The notes below the pieces were generated by a model. The model was given only the letters and a program-made list of their open reading frames with translations, was not told the origin of the DNA and did not search any database. The position numbers were made by a program, and so were the translations under genes. DNA of 29,994 nt from JBNLAN01 sp050302175 (lineage in GTDB: Bacteria; Pseudomonadota; Zetaproteobacteria; Mariprofundales; Mariprofundaceae), in assembly GCA_050302175.1 (NCBI GenBank), contig JBNLAN010000019.1, positions 1 through 29,994 on the forward strand, read 5' to 3'. This document shows positions 26,242-29,994 of this stretch, in pieces (positions within the stretch are counted from its first letter, which is position 1; each line of letters starts with the position of its first letter).

Positions 26242-26284
26242 AAACTATACGCCGTACAGAATAAAACTATACAGCGTAAAGAAT
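26241..26284. repeat. Two adjacent 22-nt direct repeats
   Basis: The units at 26241-26262 and 26263-26284 are head-to-tail and identical at 19 of 22 positions (shared AAAACTATAC, then CGTA, then AGAAT). The first contains the small palindrome TACG-C-CGTA; the second has TACAGCGTA. A 22-nt period is about two helical turns, as expected for paired regulator binding on one DNA face. They lie about 130-170 nt before the NHL gene start. Confidence 0.8.
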
Positions 26285-26326
26285 TTCACCCATTTGTTGC
26301 CATGCTTATATTCTTAAAATCAACTG

Positions 26327-26354
26327 TTGAAACTTCCCGAATCGGATATATGTT
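26327..26354 (+). promoter_or_regulatory. Weak candidate promoter of the NHL-repeat gene
   Basis: TTGAAA (26327-26332) is followed after 16 nt by TATGTT (26349-26354), four of six to the -10 consensus, about 60 nt before the start codon. Several other AT-rich hexamers nearby are as plausible, so the position is tentative. Confidence 0.25.
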
Positions 26355-26413
26355 TTGCCCATGTTGTGGGAGCGGGACGCCACACAATCAAGCAAGAATC
26401 CAGGGAGAAAATG

Positions 26414-28672
26414 ATGCGAATTATTGGAAGATTACTATTGATTACTGCATGCATAATGTTCGCCGGATGGGCCTCCGTGGCTCAGGCCAGCACCATTTCA
26501 GGCACAGTCAGCAACAACAGCGGGCAGCCGGGGGATGTCACCGTCGAACTGTTCATGTTGAGTCCATCGCCCGGCGGCATGCCACTCAATATTGGCGCAC
26601 AGGGCCTCGGGCCTGTCTCTGAAGGGAGCTTTCAGCTGCCTGGCGGCACAACGGTGCCGGATGGTTCCTACTATATTGTCGCTTCGGTGGATACGGCCTT
26701 TGACGGCCCGATCCTTTCACCCGGCGAGCCGTTCACGGTCTCTTCGCAGATCAATATTGTGGGAGGTCAGCCGGTCCAGGGAATCGCCCTCGATATCGCC
26801 ACCTCTCCTCCTGCCAACACGATCGAAACCATCCTGGGCAACGGGTTGAGAGACCCTGCCTCAGACGGAATACCGGCACTGGATGCAGCAGCCGCAGCCT
26901 ATGAGATGGTGGCGGATCAGATGGGGAACATCTATTTCTCCGACCGTTCACTGTCGTACGACCGCGTCAGAAAAATCGATACCAATGGTATTATCACGAC
27001 GATTGCCGGCATTCCGAATGGTGCCACTTTCCAGGGCGATGGTGGCCCGGCTTTCAATGCGGCGTTGATGAACCCGCGGGGCCTGGCGATCGATGATGCT
27101 GGTAATCTGTATATCTCTGAAAGGGATAACAATGCGATCCGGAAAATCGACACCAACGGGATCATCACAACCGTTGCGGGAATCAAGATTCCGGGGAAAA
27201 GAGGTGGTATTAAGGGTGGCGGAGCTCCTTTTCAGGGCGATGGCGGCCCGGCCCTGAATGCCTCCATTCTGGGCCCTCTGGACATCGCATTCGATGGACA
27301 GGGTAACCTCTATATCGCCGAATATGGTGCTAAAGCCATCCGTAAGATCAGCTCCAACGGCATCATCACCACGGTTGCCGGAGATGGTTCCGGGGCTGGC
27401 AGCACGATCATCGATGGCTCCCCGGCCTCCATGCCGATCGGGCCATTTTATCTTGCTACAGGTCCGCAAGGGCGCATCTATTTTAGTAATCGTTATGATC
27501 AGGTGCTGACCATCGATGGTATGCAGGACTATGTGGTGACCTCACCGGGTGTGACATCGTCCCCGGCCGGACAATACAGGGTCATCGCGAGCAATCCTGT
27601 TTATCCTTATTACTATGTCGACGGACATCCGGCGATCAATACGGTATTCCGCCGGATCAACAGCGTTGAGGTGGACAAGGCAGGCAATATCTATATCGCC
27701 GACTCTGGCGACTACCGCATTCGCAAAATCGACTCGGCTACAGGTATCGTATCCACAGTCGCAGGCAATGGTGCTCGCGGCAGCAGCGGCGATGGCGGCC
27801 CGGCGATGGCAGCCCGGATCGGAACCATGCAAGCCATTGCCCTTGATGCGGGAGGTAATCTCTATATTCCCGAATATGATACCGGCCGGATTCGCAAAGT
27901 GGCCAAAGTCGGAGCTCTGCACGGGCCTGCACCGGTGTTCAGTGGCACCGTTACTTATTCGAATGGCATGCCTGCCATCGATGCGTATGTCACGGTCTTC
28001 GACATGAACGCGGTCTGGGACCCGATCACAGGGCAGCCGATACCGGCTCCGGTTTCCGTCTATCCGGATGCGAATGGCAACTACCAGCTCTACGGCATCG
28101 CACCGGGAACCTATGTGCTGGATGTGAGCTATTTCGACCCGGTGATGAACTGGCCGATACCGGACTTCCCCAATGGGGATACAGGCGGCCCCATCGATGC
28201 AGTCACCGGACAGATCGTCATGCCACCGGCGATGCCCACACCTTATAATGTGGGTGCGGGCGAGCAGCTGACCGTGAATGTGCAGCTCTATAATCCTGCT
28301 GCGCCTCCAGCCGCCACAACCATCCTCGGCACGGTCAGCTATTTCGGCGGATCGCCTGCCCAGAATGCCTATGTCACGGCATACGATGTCAACGCGGTTT
28401 GGGACCCGGTCGCCATGAAAATGATTCCTGAGCCGATTTCGGTACTGGCCGATGCTAACGGTAACTACCAGTTTGCGGACATCTTACCCGGCACCTACTG
28501 GATTGAAGTTCTCTACTTCAACCCGGCCACCAGTATGCCGGAGCCTATGTTCCCGAATGGAGCCATGGGCGGGCCTCTGACATCCGACGGGAAGCTCGCA
28601 TTGCCTCCTCTGATGCCGGGAGAATTCTCCGTCACTCAGGGGCAGGTGCTAACCGTGAACGCTCAGCTGTAA
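26414..28672 (+). CDS. Secreted NHL-repeat protein with three Ig-like/prealbumin-like domains
   Basis: The 752-residue protein has a signal peptide cleaved near residue 25 (SVAQA|STI). An N-terminal beta domain (26-115, STISGTVSNNSGQPGDVTVELF) follows. A beta-propeller-like array of NHL repeats spans about 130-500 (GNLYISERDNNAIRKIDTNG, FQGDGGPA, GNIYIADSGDYRIRKI). The C-terminus has two tandem copies of a carboxypeptidase-regulatory-like beta-sandwich at about 509-629 and 636-752 (DANGNYQLYGIAPGTY, DANGNYQFADILPGTY). It lacks catalytic motifs and a sorting or transmembrane tail, so a binding or adhesive role outside the inner membrane is likely. ATG 26414 has GGGAG 6 nt upstream; ATG 26411 is only 3 nt from it. 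Confidence 0.88.
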   Translation: MRIIGRLLLITACIMFAGWASVAQASTISGTVSNNSGQPGDVTVELFMLSPSPGGMPLNIGAQGLGPVSEGSFQLPGGTTVPDGSYYIVASVDTAFDGPILSPGEPFTVSSQINIVGGQPVQGIALDIATSPPANTIETILGNGLRDPASDGIPALDAAAAAYEMVADQMGNIYFSDRSLSYDRVRKIDTNGIITTIAGIPNGATFQGDGGPAFNAALMNPRGLAIDDAGNLYISERDNNAIRKIDTNGIITTVAGIKIPGKRGGIKGGGAPFQGDGGPALNASILGPLDIAFDGQGNLYIAEYGAKAIRKISSNGIITTVAGDGSGAGSTIIDGSPASMPIGPFYLATGPQGRIYFSNRYDQVLTIDGMQDYVVTSPGVTSSPAGQYRVIASNPVYPYYYVDGHPAINTVFRRINSVEVDKAGNIYIADSGDYRIRKIDSATGIVSTVAGNGARGSSGDGGPAMAARIGTMQAIALDAGGNLYIPEYDTGRIRKVAKVGALHGPAPVFSGTVTYSNGMPAIDAYVTVFDMNAVWDPITGQPIPAPVSVYPDANGNYQLYGIAPGTYVLDVSYFDPVMNWPIPDFPNGDTGGPIDAVTGQIVMPPAMPTPYNVGAGEQLTVNVQLYNPAAPPAATTILGTVSYFGGSPAQNAYVTAYDVNAVWDPVAMKMIPEPISVLADANGNYQFADILPGTYWIEVLYFNPATSMPEPMFPNGAMGGPLTSDGKLALPPLMPGEFSVTQGQVLTVNAQL

Positions 28673-28680
28673 GCAGCTAT

Positions 28681-28698
28681 AGCAGGTAGCAACCTGCT
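28681..28698. repeat. Small perfect hairpin after the NHL gene
   Basis: AGCAGGT (28681-28687) and ACCTGCT (28692-28698) form a 7-bp stem with a 4-nt loop, 8 nt past the stop codon. No T tract follows. It may be a 3' mRNA stabiliser ahead of the stronger terminator downstream. Confidence 0.5.
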
Positions 28699-28711
28699 CC
28701 ATCACGATAGG

Positions 28712-28744
28712 CCGCGGCACCATGGTGTCGCGGTTTATTGTTTT
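28712..28744 (+). terminator. Rho-independent terminator of the NHL-repeat gene
   Basis: CCGCGGCAC (28712-28720) pairs with GTGTCGCGG (28725-28733), nine pairs including one G-U, around loop CATG. TTTATTGTTTT (28734-28744) follows. It lies 40 nt after the NHL stop and separates that gene from the sigma-factor operon. Confidence 0.88.
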
Positions 28745-28797
28745 CACGCCGTCACTTTTCGAATTGCCGATATCCGGCCATATGGCATGATGGCGGC

Positions 28798-29367
28798 ATG
28801 GCAGGCGGTGAAAACAATCCCGAAACATGGCTGCAGGAGCACGGCGACTACCTCTACGGCTTCGCCATGAGTCGTCTGCGTGACAGTGAGCTCGCCTCCG
28901 ATATCCTGCAGGAGACGCTGCTGGCGGCATGGAAGGGCCAGAAGAGTTTTAAGGGCGGCTCAAGTGTGCGCACCTGGCTCGCCGGCATCATGAAGCACAA
29001 AATCATCGACCATATCCGCAAGCAGATCAGCTCTCGCAACCTCGCCGAATCGGTGGAATCCGACCCCACCTCGCAATGGTTCGGCGCCGATGGCGCCTGG
29101 CACGAGGCACCCAGGGCCTGGAGCGATAACCCGGAGGCATTGAACGAGAGCGAGCAGTTCCGCGCCATTCTCGAAAAGTGCATCGGTTTTCTCCCCGAAA
29201 AACAGAAACTGGTCTTCGAGATGCGGGAACTTGCAGGCGAGGATACCGAAACCATCTGTAATGCCGCCGAGATTTCCTCGACCAATCTGCACGTGTTGTT
29301 TCACCGGGCGCGCCTCTCCTTGCGCGGATGCCTTGAGAAAAACTGGTTTGGAGGTAAGCAAGCTTGA
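28798..29367 (+). CDS. ECF-type RNA polymerase sigma factor
   Basis: The 189-residue protein has sigma70 region 2 at about 16-78 (DSELASDILQETLLAAWKG, SSVRTWLAGIMKHKIIDHIRK) and region 4 at about 122-176 (LPEKQKLVFEMREL, ISSTNLHVLFHRARLSLRGCL). It lacks regions 1 and 3, as in ECF sigma factors. The linker of about 45 residues between regions is a little long and Trp-rich (TSQWFGADGAWHEAPRAW). ATG 28798 is chosen; an in-frame upstream TTG at 28738 lies in the terminator tract. No good Shine-Dalgarno is seen. It overlaps the next gene by TTGA. Its regulon is unknown. Confidence 0.92.
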   Translation: MAGGENNPETWLQEHGDYLYGFAMSRLRDSELASDILQETLLAAWKGQKSFKGGSSVRTWLAGIMKHKIIDHIRKQISSRNLAESVESDPTSQWFGADGAWHEAPRAWSDNPEALNESEQFRAILEKCIGFLPEKQKLVFEMRELAGEDTETICNAAEISSTNLHVLFHRARLSLRGCLEKNWFGGKQA

Positions 29368-29618
29368 GACACTACTGCGAACATGCCGCCCGCCTCGGCT
29401 CCGACCGTTTCGAGCGTCCTCTCTCCCTCTACGAGCGCGCGCGCCTTTCCCTGCACGTGCTGATCTGTAAGGCCTGCAAAAACTATCTCGATGCGCTGGA
29501 CAAGCTGCACCGCCTGCTGGAAGAGATGCGCGAACGGGATGCCGCCCGCTTCACCCTCTCCGAGCAGCAGCGCCAGCATATCGCCGCCAGACTGCAACAG
29601 CCGGGACCGCAGGATTAA
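29364..29618 (+). CDS. Small zinc-finger (zf-HC2-like) anti-sigma factor candidate
   Basis: The 84-residue cytosolic protein has the HX3CX2C zinc motif of anti-sigma factors (His31, Cys35, Cys38 in HVLICKAC), with Cys5 and His7 as possible further ligands. A charged helical C-terminal half follows, with no membrane helix. The start is TTG 29364, overlapping the sigma stop as TTGA, with GGAGG 9 nt upstream. The coupling and motif suggest it binds and inhibits the upstream ECF sigma. Such soluble zinc anti-sigmas are often redox-sensitive (ZAS type), but that is inference here. Confidence 0.82.
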   Translation: MRHYCEHAARLGSDRFERPLSLYERARLSLHVLICKACKNYLDALDKLHRLLEEMRERDAARFTLSEQQRQHIAARLQQPGPQD

Positions 29619-29682
29619 TCTCCCCGGCTGTAAGAATCCCCCGCCCTCTCCGACCAAGCCCGAAATCGAAGAGGGAGACTCC

Positions 29683-29994
29683 ATGAGTTCAAGATTTGTC
29701 CACGACTTCGCAGGCGCCCACGACTTCACCGGCGAAATGATCGGCACCGCCATCCTGGTCTTTTTCGGCTGCGGCGCAGTGGCGGTCAGCGTGCTGTTCG
29801 ATGCCCACTCCGGGCTCTGGCAGATCGCCATGATCTGGGGCGTGGCCGTCACGCTCGCCATCTACGCCACCCGCCACCTCTCCTGCGCCCACCTGAATCC
29901 TGCCGTAAGCCTCGCCATGGCCGCCGCCGGGCGCATGTCGGCCAGCAAACTGCCCGCCTACCTCTCCGGCCAGTTCGCTGGCGCCTTTGTTGCC
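29683..29994 (+). CDS. Aquaporin/MIP-family channel, 5' part
   Basis: The 104 codons visible are open to the window edge, so the gene is truncated. It has a first membrane helix (MIGTAILVFFGCGAVAVSVL), a second (IAMIWGVAVTLAIYAT), the first NPA pore motif in AHLNPAVSLA, and the start of a third helix (YLSGQFAGAFVA). These are the first-half hallmarks of aquaporins and glycerol facilitators. The residues that separate water from glycerol channels lie mostly beyond the edge. ATG 29683 has GGGAG 6-7 nt upstream. It is not overlapped by the anti-sigma gene and may have its own promoter. Confidence 0.92.
   Translation, partial: MSSRFVHDFAGAHDFTGEMIGTAILVFFGCGAVAVSVLFDAHSGLWQIAMIWGVAVTLAIYATRHLSCAHLNPAVSLAMAAAGRMSASKLPAYLSGQFAGAFVA

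Larger units (their letters stand above)
26103..26413. other. Long intergenic region with tandem repeats upstream of the NHL gene
   Basis: About 310 nt with no credible gene. In order it holds a pyrimidine-rich 12-nt periodic tract (26194-26241), two adjacent 22-nt direct repeats (26241-26284), an AT-rich stretch and a possible promoter (26327-26354). It ends with the NHL gene's GGGAG ribosome-binding site (26403-26407). No terminator for the upstream fusion gene was recognised. Confidence 0.7.

Noticed and set aside
26241..26284. Tandem 22-nt units considered as a CRISPR remnant
   Set aside because: The two units abut without a spacer and there are only two, so they do not form a repeat-spacer array. 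No cas gene is present.

Overview
The window is ordinary-density chromosome of a Gram-negative bacterium, about 31 protein genes with few gaps. An outer-membrane beta-barrel protein, a GspA/GspB pair, a periplasmic L,D-transpeptidase and proteobacterial-type RadA, CvpA, PurF, L13 and S9 point to Proteobacteria. My best guess for the class is a Zetaproteobacterium (Mariprofundus-like) or a deep-branching gamma relative. That is inference from gene style and order; no rRNA is present to settle it. No tRNA, rRNA, CRISPR array, transposase, phage gene or attachment site was seen.

Layout. 1-627 (-): small outer-membrane beta-barrel protein. 824-6695 (+): tightly packed radA-cvpA-purF-gspA-gspB, with TTGA and GTGA stop/start overlaps. 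6732-7741 (+): rplM-rpsI with a clear sigma70 promoter, a leader hairpin and a strong terminator. 7761-10237 (-): thrB (homoserine kinase), a soluble class III nucleotidyl cyclase and an L,D-transpeptidase, convergent with rpsI. 10378-17752 (+): murA followed by hisG-hisD-hisC-hisB-hisH-hisA-hisF. Most junctions overlap, but palindromic sequence sits at the hisB/hisH and hisA/hisF junctions. 17834-19954 (-): a membrane-bound hybrid histidine kinase, convergent with hisF. 20271-23309 (+): a DedA-like membrane protein and the complete three-gene AmmeMemoRadiSam cluster (Memo, AMMECR1, radical SAM). 23406-26102 (+): a large exported protein joining a NodB polysaccharide deacetylase, a caspase-like peptidase and TPRs. 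26414-28672 (+): an exported NHL-repeat protein with three Ig-like or prealbumin-like domains, preceded by two kinds of tandem DNA repeat. 28798-29618 (+): an ECF sigma factor overlapping a small zinc-finger anti-sigma candidate. 29683-end (+): an aquaporin-family gene cut by the window edge.

How the genes fit together. The his cluster covers most of histidine synthesis. HisG is the short catalytic form, which by family knowledge needs HisZ. HisB is only the dehydratase. HisZ, HisI/HisE and histidinol-phosphatase are not here. PurF looks like the Bacillus-type enzyme with a propeptide and an Fe-S cluster.

The most interesting part is 20.9-29.6 kb. An AmmeMemoRadiSam cluster of unknown function is followed by an envelope deacetylase/caspase fusion with both active sites apparently intact, a secreted NHL protein, and a sigma/anti-sigma pair. 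Whether these form one system cannot be decided from sequence alone.
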